Assembly (NCBI GenBank): GCA_965200175.1
Contig: OZ241345.1
Location: forward strand, 2,604,001 to 2,668,000
Length of the DNA: 64,000 nt
Direction: 5' to 3'
Origin: Azophilus sp026709365
Lineage (GTDB): Bacteria; Pseudomonadota; Gammaproteobacteria; Pseudomonadales; Azotimanducaceae
The position numbers and the translations under genes are program-made. The notes beneath the pieces are model-generated. The model ran no database searches, was not told the origin of the DNA, and saw nothing but the letters and a program-made list of their open reading frames with translations. Position 1 is the first letter of the stretch. Every line of letters starts with the position of its first letter. Shown here one piece after another: positions 24,473 through 37,100 of this stretch.

Positions 24473-24549
24473 TGCGCCAGCCCCTCAGCGAGGCGCTCTC
24501 ACTCCTTCGACTGCGCCTAGCCGCCCCGTCCCCGCTAAGGCGGGGGAGG

Positions 24550-25062
24550 CTACCCCAAGGGGCGCAGCGGCTCGCTGCCTTTCCAACCCTGGGCCGCCGC
24601 CTCGACCATCGAGTAAAAGCGGCGCAGGCCGGGCTCGTCCTCGTAGATCTCAAAGTAGTGGCCGAGGCTGGGGTTGGCGTCGGCGAAGGCAAACTTCACC
24701 CGGCCCGCCCGCGCCCTCATGCGGGTGGGAAAGCCCCGGGCTTCGAGGCGGGCGAGTTCGGCGTCCAGCTTGGGCGTGAAGTAAGCGGCGTGGTGCAGGC
24801 CCCAAGGGCGGTCGGAGAACACCGATGGATCGTCCCCGTTTTGCTGCACCAACTCGACCATGATGTGCCCCCACCAGCCATAGGCGGAACTGTGGTCGAG
24901 AGCCGCAGGCGCGCCATCCAGCCGCACAGCATCAAGGGGAATGTGCTCCGCGACAAAGAACGGCCCCGCACCCAGGTGCTCTGCCCAACGCAGCGCGGCC
25001 TGCTTGATGTCCGGCACGAAGTAGGCAAGCTGCACGATCTCCGGCCCGTCCGCTGGCTGCAC
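24550..25062 (-). CDS. VOC (glyoxalase/bleomycin-resistance fold) family protein
   Basis: 170 residues if started at GTG 25062; the frame is open farther upstream, but that part is built from a hairpin and looks non-coding. EIVQLAYFVPDIKQAALRW begins a typical VOC half, WGLHHAAYFTPKLDAELARL the second, and GHYFEIYEDEPGLRRFY closes it with Glu as likely metal ligand. Such proteins bind a divalent metal and act on vicinal-oxygen substrates. It is adjacent to, and divergent from, the methylmalonyl-CoA mutase gene. Confidence 0.7.
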   Translation of the reverse strand: MQPADGPEIVQLAYFVPDIKQAALRWAEHLGAGPFFVAEHIPLDAVRLDGAPAALDHSSAYGWWGHIMVELVQQNGDDPSVFSDRPWGLHHAAYFTPKLDAELARLEARGFPTRMRARAGRVKFAFADANPSLGHYFEIYEDEPGLRRFYSMVEAAAQGWKGSEPLRPLG

Positions 25063-25090
25063 GGCGACTGCCCTAACTCGGAAACGAAGT

Positions 25091-25229
25091 GCCGCCAAGG
25101 AACCCCTTGGCGGCGTCATAATGAGGCGCATGTGGCGGACATGGCGGGAACCCCCCGGGCGGTGGGTCTGACAAACCCACAAAACGCCGTTCGGATCAGG
25201 ATTTCCGTTGGAGGGAGATAAAGCCCTCC
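25091..25229. promoter_or_regulatory. Hairpin-rich leader between VOC and mutase genes
   Basis: Three hairpins lie in the divergent gap: GCCGCCAAGG-AACC-CCTTGGCGGC (25091-25114), GTGGGT/ACCCAC (25162-25180) and GGAGGG/CCCTCC (25210-25229). The first has a perfect ten-pair stem. None is followed by a T-run. I looked for a cobalamin riboswitch box and did not see one. They may be promoter-proximal RNA structures of the mutase transcript. Confidence 0.4.
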
Positions 25230-25282
25230 CGCCTCACTGCGCGTATCATAGGCGAATCCGGCAATTCAAGGAAACGCATTTG

Positions 25283-27421
<2,139 letters not shown>

Positions 27422-27461
27422 CCCAGCCAACCCAAACCCAATCGATCAAAAGGAGCCCATC

Positions 27462-27896
27462 GTGATCGGACGATTGAATCACATTGCCATCGTGGTGCCG
27501 GACTTGGCGGCGGCCGCCGCCTTGTACAGGAATCAACTCGGCGCCGAGGTCTCCGACCCGGTGCCGTTGCCGGACCATGGGGTCACCACGGTGTTCGTGG
27601 AATTGCCCAACAGCAAAGTCGAGCTGCTGCACCCCTTGGGGGAGGGCTCTCCGGTGGCGAACTTCCTATCCAACAATCCGGCCGGCGGCATGCACCACAT
27701 CTGTTATGAAGTGGAGGACATCCAGGCTGCCATAGAACATCTCAGCAACGAGGGCGCCCGCGTGCTCGGCGACGGCAAGCCAAGGCTCGGCGCGCACAAT
27801 CTGCCGGTGGTGTTCCTGCATCCCAAGGACTTCTGCGGCACCTTGATTGAATTGGAGGAGGTGCGGCCCAGCGACCGCGCCCCGCAGGCGGCCTGA
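27462..27896 (+). CDS. mce: Methylmalonyl-CoA epimerase
   Basis: 144 residues of a VOC fold: LNHIAIVVPDL (5-15), HPLGEGSPVANFL, GGMHHICYEVEDI and GTLIELEE, with metal-binding His and Glu in the usual places. It converts (S)- to (R)-methylmalonyl-CoA, the step before the mutase whose gene lies just upstream. GTG 27462 has AAAGGAG at seven bases; an ATG alternative is not available in frame nearby. Confidence 0.9.
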   Translation: MIGRLNHIAIVVPDLAAAAALYRNQLGAEVSDPVPLPDHGVTTVFVELPNSKVELLHPLGEGSPVANFLSNNPAGGMHHICYEVEDIQAAIEHLSNEGARVLGDGKPRLGAHNLPVVFLHPKDFCGTLIELEEVRPSDRAPQAA

Positions 27897-27914
27897 TTCA
27901 ACATCAACCCCCGA

Positions 27915-27995
27915 GCCGTCCAAGTTAAGAAGCGCATCGGAATCCAACACAAGCAAGGAGCGCAGTTCAGCGTCAGCGAAGCCCCAATGTGAATC
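27915..27995 (-). repeat. Diverged dispersed repeat, copy R12
   Basis: AAGCGCATCGGAATCCAACA...GGAGCGCAGTTCAGCGTCAGCGAAGCCCC keeps the order of the R-family (tail complement, then core hairpin) but the stem is much degraded. I list it as a probable old copy. Confidence 0.4.
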
Positions 27996-28014
27996 AAAGG
28001 TTCGCGCAGCACCT

Positions 28015-28042
28015 TTAACACTCCCGCAATAAGCGATAAGAT
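28015..28042 (+). promoter_or_regulatory. Sigma-70-like promoter
   Basis: TTAACA (28015-28020) and TAAGAT (28037-28042) are 16 bases apart, 106 bases before the ATG at 28148. The stretch is more AT-rich than its surroundings. Confidence 0.45.
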
Positions 28043-28147
28043 GCGACCTTGCGCCAGCAAAACCAACGCGGCGTTGTCTCTTTGCAAAGTTTGCAAGGTT
28101 TGCAAAGGAAACAGGTTCCAACGAAAAACTTGACCAGGAGCTTTCAC

Positions 28148-28759
28148 ATGGCCATTTTCAACAAGGTTCTGCCATCACTCGCCAAGGCGGATGAGCGCTT
28201 GGCAGCGCTGATGACCGAGTCGGTGACCAAGCGCGAATACTCGCATCTCGGCGAGTTGGCATCGGTGTCAGAAAAGGTGCGCGCCGCAATTGCCGAAATC
28301 GAACGCATCGAACCACCGGCGGCGGCACCGGAGCCTGCCGCGCCGAAGCGCGCCGCCGCACCCAAGGCCGAAGCGCCCAAGAGGCGCCGCCGGTCGCCAC
28401 CTAAGCGAGGCTATCCAAGATACTCAAGACGCGGCGACAGCCTCGTCAGAACGGAGTGGTCGAACAGCAAGAACGTTGAACAGACCCATGCCGTGCCCTA
28501 CCCAACCATCGCGCAAATCGCCACCACCATCGTCGGCGACGGCGGTGCGATGTTTCGCAAGAACATCCTGACCGAGCTGACCACCCCGGAAGGCAAGCAA
28601 CTGCCCATCCATCAGGTGTACCTCGTTTTGGGCTGGCTGCTGGCCAGCAAGGCGATCCGCAAGAAGGGGCGCGGGGACTACATCCCCAACTACGCCAAGT
28701 TGACCGCCGAGGCATTGCGCGGCAGCTTCAATGAGTTGAGCGAGGCCGACGGCAAGTAG
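28148..28759 (+). CDS. Hypothetical protein with a possible C-terminal winged helix
   Basis: 203 residues from ATG 28148 (AGGAGC upstream). Layout: an N-terminal helical part (1-55), a basic Ala/Pro/Lys/Arg linker (56-95, with PKRRRRSPPKRGYPRY) and a C-domain (about 115-195) containing PYPTIAQIATTIVG and LPIHQVYLVLGWLLASKAIRKKGRGDYIPN, which looks like a winged-helix module. The basic linker suggests nucleic-acid binding. I do not recognise the family. It is a single gene between a promoter-like site and a strong hairpin. Confidence 0.6.
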   Translation: MAIFNKVLPSLAKADERLAALMTESVTKREYSHLGELASVSEKVRAAIAEIERIEPPAAAPEPAAPKRAAAPKAEAPKRRRRSPPKRGYPRYSRRGDSLVRTEWSNSKNVEQTHAVPYPTIAQIATTIVGDGGAMFRKNILTELTTPEGKQLPIHQVYLVLGWLLASKAIRKKGRGDYIPNYAKLTAEALRGSFNELSEADGK

Positions 28760-28768
28760 ATCGGCGCA

Positions 28769-28805
28769 CCAACCCGCCCGCGCCGCAAGGCGCCGGGCGG
28801 GTTGG
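28769..28805. terminator. Strong hairpin between convergent genes
   Basis: CCAACCCGCCCG (28769-28780) pairs with CGGGCGGGTTGG (28794-28805); inside it CGCC-GCAA-GGCG forms a second short stem with a GNRA-type loop. It lies between the stops of the hypothetical gene and pccA, so it could serve both directions. No T-run follows. Confidence 0.6.
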
Positions 28806-28823
28806 CGATTTGCGATGCGCCGG

Positions 28824-30821
28824 TCATTCGAACTCCAGGATCGGCTGGTCCACTTCCAAGCTGTCGCCCGCCGACGCAAGCACCGCCTTCACGACGCCAT
28901 CGTTGGCGGCGCGCAGGCTGTTCTCCATTTTCATGGCCTCCACGACGGCCAGCTCCTCGCCAGCCCCGACTTTGTCCCCTGCCTGAACGCGCAGCCGCAC
29001 CAGCAGCCCTGACATCGGCGAGAGCAGGAAGCGGCTGAGGTCCGGCGGCGCTTGTTCGATCATGTGCTCGACGAGTTCGGCTCCCCGCGCCGTCAAGACC
29101 AGGGCCGAGACCTCCGCCCCCCGGTGAAACAGCCTGTAGCCCGTGCCTTCAACGTCCACCTGCGCCAACACCGGCACGCCGTCAATCCGCGCCCGGAACA
29201 GGGGCTCGCCCGGCCGCCACGCCGTGGCCACTTGACGGTCGGCATCGCCCAAGCGAACGGTGAAGCCATTGTCGATGGCCGTCACGCGAACGGGATGCGG
29301 CACCTTGTTGATGACCACCGTCCAATCGGTATTGGCGGACCGCGCGAAACGCCGCGTTTGACCGCTGATTTCGGCAGCGCGGGCGGTTCGCGTCTGATGA
29401 ACCGCCGCCGCGGCAATCACCGGAACATCCGTTGATCCGGCGGGCAGCGCATCCGCTTGGAATCCGTCCGGAAACTCCTCGTCAATGAAGTGGGTGGTCA
29501 AGCGTCCGGCGCGGAATCGTTCATGGGCGATGACGGCGCCCAGAAAGCTGATGTTGTGATTGACGCCGCGGATGTAGTAGGCATCCAGCGCTTCGCCCAT
29601 CGTCTCGATGGCCGCTTCCCGGCTCTCACCCCAAGTCGCCAGCTTGGCGATCATGGGGTCGTAGAACATGGAAACCTCGCTGCCCTCCTCGATGCCCGTA
29701 TCCACCCGCACCCGCGCGCTCTCAGCCGGCGGCTGGTAGCGAACCAGCCGTCCGATGGCGGGCAGGAAGTTGCGCGACGGATCCTCGGCATAAACCCGGG
29801 ACTCCACCGCCCACCCGTTCTGCCGGACATCGTCCTGGGTCAACGGCAGCGGTTCGCCGACGGCCACCCGGATCATCAACTCCACCAAGTCCTGCCCGGT
29901 GACCATCTCAGTGATCGGATGCTCCACCTGCAGACGGGTATTCATTTCCAGGAAGTAGAAGTTCCTGTTGCCGTCAACGATGAACTCAACGGTGCCCGCC
30001 GAGGCGTAGTCCACGGCCCGGGCCAAGGCGATGGCCTGCTCACCCATGGCCTGGCGGGTGGCGGGGTCTATGAAGGGTGACGGCGACTCCTCAATGACCT
30101 TTTGGTGGCGGCGCTGGATGGAGCATTCCCGCTCGCCGAGGTGGACGACGTTGCCGTGGCGGTCGGCGATGATCTGAATCTCAATGTGGCGCGGCTGCTC
30201 GATGAACTTCTCGGCGAACACCCGGTCGTCGCCAAAGCTCGACCGGGCCTCGTTGGCCGCCCGCTCGAAGCCCGCCCGGCACTCCTCGTCGTCGCGCACC
30301 ACGCGCATGCCCTTGCCGCCGCCCCCGGCGCTGGCCTTAAGCATGACCGGATAGCCGACCTTGCGGGCGATCGCCACCGCGTGGTCCGGCCCCTCGATGA
30401 CGTCCTCATAGCCGGGAATGGTGTTGACGCCCGCCGCCGCCGCGATGCGCTTGGAGGTGATCTTGTCGCCCATGCTGGTGATGGCGTGGGCGCCGGGGCC
30501 GATGAAGGCAATGCCGCGCTCGGCCAAGGCTTCGGCGAACTCGGTGTTTTCGGAGAGAAAGCCGTAACCCGGATGCACCGCTTCGGCGCCGGTCGCCGCC
30601 ACGGCCTCAAGCAGCCGATCGATGCGCAGGTAGCTGTCGCTTGAGGCCGCCCCGCCGATCCGCACGCGTTCATCGGCCATGCGCGCGTGGAGGGCGCCGG
30701 CATCCGCATCCGAATGCACCGCAACCGTCGCGATGCCCATCCGGCGGGCCGTCCTGATGACCCGGCAGGCAATTTCCCCGCGGTTGGCGATGAGGATCTT
30801 CTTGAACATTGAATCGGACAT
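28824..30821 (-). CDS. pccA: Propionyl-CoA carboxylase, biotin carboxylase/BCCP subunit
   Basis: 665 residues. Biotin carboxylase domain (about 1-450) with ILIANRGEIACR, the ATP loop SAGGGGKGM and EMNTRLQVEHPITEM; a BT-like linker; and a biotinyl domain ending with EAMKMEN, where the Lys carries biotin. It carboxylates biotin for transfer to propionyl-CoA. ATG 30821 is chosen; ATG 30809 (MFKKILIANRG) is an equally likely start and neither has a good ribosome site. It follows pccB by 59 bases. The nearby mutase and epimerase genes support propionyl-CoA as the substrate. Confidence 0.88.
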   Translation of the reverse strand: MSDSMFKKILIANRGEIACRVIRTARRMGIATVAVHSDADAGALHARMADERVRIGGAASSDSYLRIDRLLEAVAATGAEAVHPGYGFLSENTEFAEALAERGIAFIGPGAHAITSMGDKITSKRIAAAAGVNTIPGYEDVIEGPDHAVAIARKVGYPVMLKASAGGGGKGMRVVRDDEECRAGFERAANEARSSFGDDRVFAEKFIEQPRHIEIQIIADRHGNVVHLGERECSIQRRHQKVIEESPSPFIDPATRQAMGEQAIALARAVDYASAGTVEFIVDGNRNFYFLEMNTRLQVEHPITEMVTGQDLVELMIRVAVGEPLPLTQDDVRQNGWAVESRVYAEDPSRNFLPAIGRLVRYQPPAESARVRVDTGIEEGSEVSMFYDPMIAKLATWGESREAAIETMGEALDAYYIRGVNHNISFLGAVIAHERFRAGRLTTHFIDEEFPDGFQADALPAGSTDVPVIAAAAVHQTRTARAAEISGQTRRFARSANTDWTVVINKVPHPVRVTAIDNGFTVRLGDADRQVATAWRPGEPLFRARIDGVPVLAQVDVEGTGYRLFHRGAEVSALVLTARGAELVEHMIEQAPPDLSRFLLSPMSGLLVRLRVQAGDKVGAGEELAVVEAMKMENSLRAANDGVVKAVLASAGDSLEVDQPILEFE

Positions 30822-30880
30822 GGCGAGCACCGAGTGGGAAAACCGGGGGTTGGCTGCAAACGTGGGCTACAAGGGAGGGG

Positions 30881-32440
30881 CTACAAGGGGATGTTGCCGT
30901 GCTTGCGCCAAGGGTTCTCAAGCTGCTTGTCGCGCAGCATGGCAAACGACTTGCAGACCCGCTCCCGGGTCTCTGGGGGCCGGATGACGTCATCCACAAA
31001 GCCACGGCTGGCGGCGATGAAGGGGTTGGCGAACTTGGCCTGGTATTCCTCGGTGCGCGCCTGAATCAGGGCCTCGTCGCCCTTGTCCTGGCGGAAGATG
31101 ATCTCAACCGCGCCCTTGGCGCCCATCACGGCGATCTCCGCGCTCGGCCAAGCGAAGTTCACGTCGCCGCGCAGATGCTTGGACGCCATCACGTCGTAGG
31201 CGCCGCCGTAGGCCTTGCGCGTGATCAACGTCACCTTGGGCACCGTGCATTCGGCATAGGCGTAGAGCAGCTTGGCGCCGTTCTTGATGATGCCGCCATA
31301 CTCCTGGACGGTGCCGGGCATGAAGCCGGGCACGTCCACCAGCGTGAAAATGGGGATGTTGAAGGCGTCGCAGAAGCGCACGAAACGAGCGCCCTTCTTG
31401 GACGAGTCGATGTCCAGGCAGCCGGCCAGCACCATGGGCTGATTGGCGACCACGCCGACCGTCGCCCCCTGCAGGCGGATGAAGCCGATGACGATGTTCT
31501 GCGCGTAGCCCGGCTGCAGCTCGAAGAACTCCCCTTCGTCGGCCACCTTGACGATGGCCTCCTTGATGTCGTAGGGCTTGGCGGGATCCGCCGGCACGAG
31601 GCTGGCAAGCGACGGCGCGCGGCGGCTGGCAGGATCGCTGGTCGGCCAGCGGGGCGGCTGCTCGCGATTGTTCGGCGGCAGGTAGTCGAAGAAGCGGCGC
31701 GTCAGCAGCAGCGCCTCCACGTCATTGGCGATGGCGAGATCGGCCACGCCGGACTTGCGGCTGTGGACGCTGGCGCCGCCGAGCTCCTCCGGCGTGACCA
31801 CCTCGTGGGTGACCGTTTTCACCACGTCCGGCCCGGTGACGAACATGTAGGAGGAGTCCTCCACCATGAAGATGAAGTCGGTGATGGCGGGCGAGTAAAC
31901 CGCGCCGCCCGCGCAGGGCCCCATGATGAGGGACAGCTGCGGCACCACCCCGGAGGCGAGGACGTTGCGCTGAAAGATCTCGGCGTAGCCGCCCAGCGAG
32001 GCAACGCCCTCCTGGATGCGGGCGCCTCCGGAGTCGTTCAGGCCGATCAGCGGCGCACCGACCTTGATGGCTTGGTCCATCACCTTGCAGATCTTCTCCG
32101 CATGGGCCTCCGACAGGGCGCCCCCGAACACCGTGAAGTCCTGGCTGAACACGAACACCAAGCGGCCGTTGATGCTGCCGTAGCCGGTGACGACCCCATC
32201 GCCGGGGACTTTCCGATCGGCCATGCCGAAGTCGCTGCTGCGGTGCTCAACGAACTTGTCCCACTCCTCGAAGCTGCCTTCATCAAGCAGCAGGCCCAGG
32301 CGCTCCCGAGCGGTCAGCTTGCCCTTGGCGTGCTGCTGCTCAATGCGGCGCTGGCCGCCGCCGAGCAGGGCTGCCGCCGCCTTGGCGGCCAACGGATCGG
32401 CTGCCGCATCCGGCTGACTGTGGGCGCGGATTTCGCTCAT
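30881..32440 (-). CDS. pccB: Propionyl-CoA carboxylase, carboxyltransferase subunit
   Basis: 519 residues, the usual length. N-half with KGKLTARERL, SQDFTVFGGALSEAHA and GLNDSGGARIQEG (CoA site); C-half with GFMPGTVQEYGGIIKNGAKLL and TLITRKAYGGAYDVM (carboxybiotin site). With PccA it makes methylmalonyl-CoA. The pair sits on the minus strand facing the mutase and epimerase genes, so the route propionyl-CoA to succinyl-CoA is complete in about 7 kb. Confidence 0.9.
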   Translation of the reverse strand: MSEIRAHSQPDAAADPLAAKAAAALLGGGQRRIEQQHAKGKLTARERLGLLLDEGSFEEWDKFVEHRSSDFGMADRKVPGDGVVTGYGSINGRLVFVFSQDFTVFGGALSEAHAEKICKVMDQAIKVGAPLIGLNDSGGARIQEGVASLGGYAEIFQRNVLASGVVPQLSLIMGPCAGGAVYSPAITDFIFMVEDSSYMFVTGPDVVKTVTHEVVTPEELGGASVHSRKSGVADLAIANDVEALLLTRRFFDYLPPNNREQPPRWPTSDPASRRAPSLASLVPADPAKPYDIKEAIVKVADEGEFFELQPGYAQNIVIGFIRLQGATVGVVANQPMVLAGCLDIDSSKKGARFVRFCDAFNIPIFTLVDVPGFMPGTVQEYGGIIKNGAKLLYAYAECTVPKVTLITRKAYGGAYDVMASKHLRGDVNFAWPSAEIAVMGAKGAVEIIFRQDKGDEALIQARTEEYQAKFANPFIAASRGFVDDVIRPPETRERVCKSFAMLRDKQLENPWRKHGNIPL

Positions 32441-32570
32441 CGGTTCACTTCCATCGTTTCAAGCCCTCCAAAGCGGCGCCTGCCACCCGTCGATTCACTG
32501 CCATGCCGCCATCCCCCCAACGCGCCGAGGCTGACGCCAGCCCAACTCCGACCCGAACCGACATGCGCCC

Positions 32571-32643
32571 CAACGCGCGGAGTTTGGCGTCAGCCAAACT
32601 CCAATGCGAGCCGAAGCGCACCTTCGGTGCGCTTCGGCTCGCA
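32571..32643 (-). repeat. Dispersed palindromic repeat, copy R10
   Basis: Core hairpin GGAGTTTGGC-GTCA-GCCAAACTCC (32579-32602), with the stem sequence changed on both sides, followed by a 17-pair hairpin around TTCG (GCGAGCCGAAGCGCACC / GGTGCGCTTCGGCTCGC, about 32606-32643). It lies between gltD and pccB, just past the gltD stop, and could double as a terminator. A diverged partial repeat precedes it at about 32520-32560. Confidence 0.75.
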
Positions 32644-32645
32644 CA

Positions 32646-34106
<1,461 letters not shown>

Positions 34107-34113
34107 AGGCTCC

Positions 34114-37100
34114 TCAGCCCGCCGCGATCATCGATTTGCGCTGCATGAGCACCCGCTTGTAGTCCACGGGCATCACCTTCACGAACTCGCCCAAGGCCTG
34201 CTTCCAGCGGGCCAGCAGGCGCTGCGCCACGGCGGAGTCCGTATGGCGCCGGTGGGCCTCGACCATGCGCCGCAATTCGCTGACATCCTCCGGATCGGCA
34301 AGCGGCTCAAGCTCCACCATTTCCGGGTTGCACAAGGCGCTGAAGGCGCCCTCGGGGTTCCAAACATAGGCGATGCCGCCGCTCATGCCGGCAGCGAAGT
34401 TGCGCCCGGTGGGGCCGAGCACGGCCACCCGCCCGCCGGTCATGTACTCGCAGCCGTGGTCGCCGACCCCCTCCACCACCGCCAGGGCGCCGCTGTTGCG
34501 CACACCGAACCGCTCCGCCGCCACGCCGCGGAAGTAGCACTCGCCGCTGGTGGCGCCGTACAGCGCCACGTTGCCGATCAGGATGTTGTCCTCGGCGGCG
34601 AACTTGGAGGCCTTGGGCGGGTAGATGATGATCCGTCCTCCGGACAGGCCCTTGCCCACGTAGTCGTTGGCGTCCCCCTCCACCTCCAAGGTCACGCCCT
34701 TGGCCAGCCAGCAGCCCAGGCTCTGGCCGGCGCTGCCCTTGAACTTGAAGTGGATGGCGCCGTCCTGGAGCATCTTCGGGCCGACGGTGCGGATGATGTG
34801 GTGGGAGAGCATCGCGCCCACCACCCGGTTGGTGTTGACGATGGGCAGCTCGCGGCGCACCCGCTTGCCGCTGCGGCCGCCATCGACCAAAGCCGGCCCG
34901 GCCAGCTCGATCAGCCGATTGTCCAGCGCCCGGTCCAGCTCATGGTCCTGGCTGTGGCGGGCGTAGGCGCCGAGAAACCCGGCCGGCTCCTGGGCCGGCG
35001 TGAGCAATTCGCTTAAGTTCACGCCCTTGCTCTTCCAGTGGCTGGCCGCCGCCTCGGCATCGAGCGCATCCACTCTGCCGACCATCTCGTTGACGGTGCG
35101 AAAGCCCAACTCCGCCATGATCCGGCGCAGTTCCTTGGCCACCATGAAGAAGTAGTTGATGGCGTGTTCGGGCTGGCCCTGGAACTTCCGCCGCAGCGCC
35201 GGATCCTGGGTGGCGATGCCCACCGGGCAGGTGTTCAGATGGCATTTGCGCATCATGATGCAGCCGAGCGTCACCAAGGGGGCGGTGGCAAAGCCGAACT
35301 CCTCCGCGCCCAGCAGGCAGGCGATGGCGACGTCCCGCCCGGTCTTAAGCTGGCCGTCGGTCTGCAGCACCACCCGGGAGCGCAGGTTGTTGACCACCAG
35401 GGTCTGGTGGGTCTCGGCGATGCCCAGCTCCCAGGGCAGCCCGGCATGCTTGATGGAGGTCAGGGGCGATGCGCCGGTGCCGCCGGAATCACCGGCGATG
35501 ACCAGGTGGTCCGCCCGCGCCTTGGTGACCCCGGCGGCCACCGCGCCGACGCCGATTTCGGCGCCCAGCTTGACGCTGATGCGCGCGTTCGGGTTGCCGT
35601 TCTTGAGGTCATGGATGAGTTGGGCGATGTCCTCGATGGAATAGATGTCGTGGTGCGGCGGCGGGCTGATCAGGCCCACCCCCGGGGTCGAATGGCGGAT
35701 GCCGGCAATCACCTCATCCACCTTGTGGCCGGGCAGCTCCCCGCCTTCGCCGGGCTTGGCGCCCTGCACGATCTTGATCTGCAGCTCGTCGGCGTTGGCC
35801 AAGTAGTTGATGGTGACGCCGAAGCGCCCGCTGGCCACCTGCTTGATGGCGCTGCGCTTGGAGTCGCCGCCGGGCAGGGGCTCAAAGCGGCGCGGGTCCT
35901 CGCCGCCCTCGCCGGTGTTGGACTTGCCGCCGATTCGGTTCATGGCGATGGCCAGCGCCTCGTGGGACTCGGCGCTGATGGAGCCGAAGCTCATGGCGCC
36001 CGTGGCGAAGCGCTTGACGATGTCGCGCTCCGGCTCCACCTCGTCAAGGTCGATGGCCGGGCCGACCGGCTTGAAGCGCAGCAGGCCGCGCAGGCAGGCT
36101 TGGGCGGTGCCTTGGCTGTTGGCGCGCTCGGCAAAGCGCCAATACGCGGCTTCGTCGTTGGCCCGGGCCGCCACTTGCAGGTCGGCGATGGCTTGCGGGT
36201 CCCACATGTGGGTGTCGCCGTGGCGGCGCCAGTGAAAGTCGCCCGGATTGGGCAGCACCGCGACGTTGTCGCCGCGGCTCGGATAGCCCAAGCGGTGGCG
36301 GCGCTCCATCTCCTCGGCAAGCACGGCCATGCCCACGCCGCGCACCCGGCTGGCGGTGCCGCGGAAGGCGCGCCCGATCACGTCCTCGGCGAGCCCGACG
36401 GCCTCGAAGATCTGCGCCCCCTTGTAGGACTGCAGCGTGGAGATGCCCATCTTGGCCATCACCTTCAGCATGCCCTTGCCCACGCCCTTGCGGTAGGCGG
36501 CAACCACGTCCTCGTTGCTGCTGATGTGGGGGGCGTCATGGAGGTAGCCCTGCTCGCGGGCATCCCGCAGGGCCTCAAAGGCGAGATAGGGGTTGATGGC
36601 GTCAGCCCCGTAGCCGACCAGCAGGCAGTGGTGGTGAACCTCCCGCGCCTCGCCAGTCTCGACGATGACGCCGATGCGGGTGCGCTCGTGCTCGGCCACC
36701 AAGTGGTGATGCACGGCGCCCACCGCCAGCAGGGCGCTGATGGCCACGCGCTCGGTGCCCATGGCCCGATCCGACAGCACCACGAGGCGGTCGCCGCGGG
36801 CGATGGCTTGGCTCGCCTCGGCGCAGATTCGATCCAGCGCCGCCTCCAGGCCCGCCTTGCCGCTGCCGGCCGGAAACGTGATGTCGATGGTGGCGCTGCG
36901 CCACCCGCGGTGGTTCAGGTGCTTGATGGCGGCCAGTTCCCCATCGGACAGGATGGGGTGCGCAATGCGCAGCCGGTGCGCATGGGCCTCGGTGGTCTCC
37001 AGCAGGTTCCGCTCCGGCCCGCAGTAGCACTCCAAGGCCATGATGACCTCCTCGCGGATGGAGTCGATGGCCGGGTTGGTCACTTGGGCGAAGCGCTGCT

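Noticed and set aside
25063..25282. Cobalamin riboswitch upstream of the B12-dependent mutase
   Set aside because: No B12-box-like sequence was seen; only short simple hairpins.
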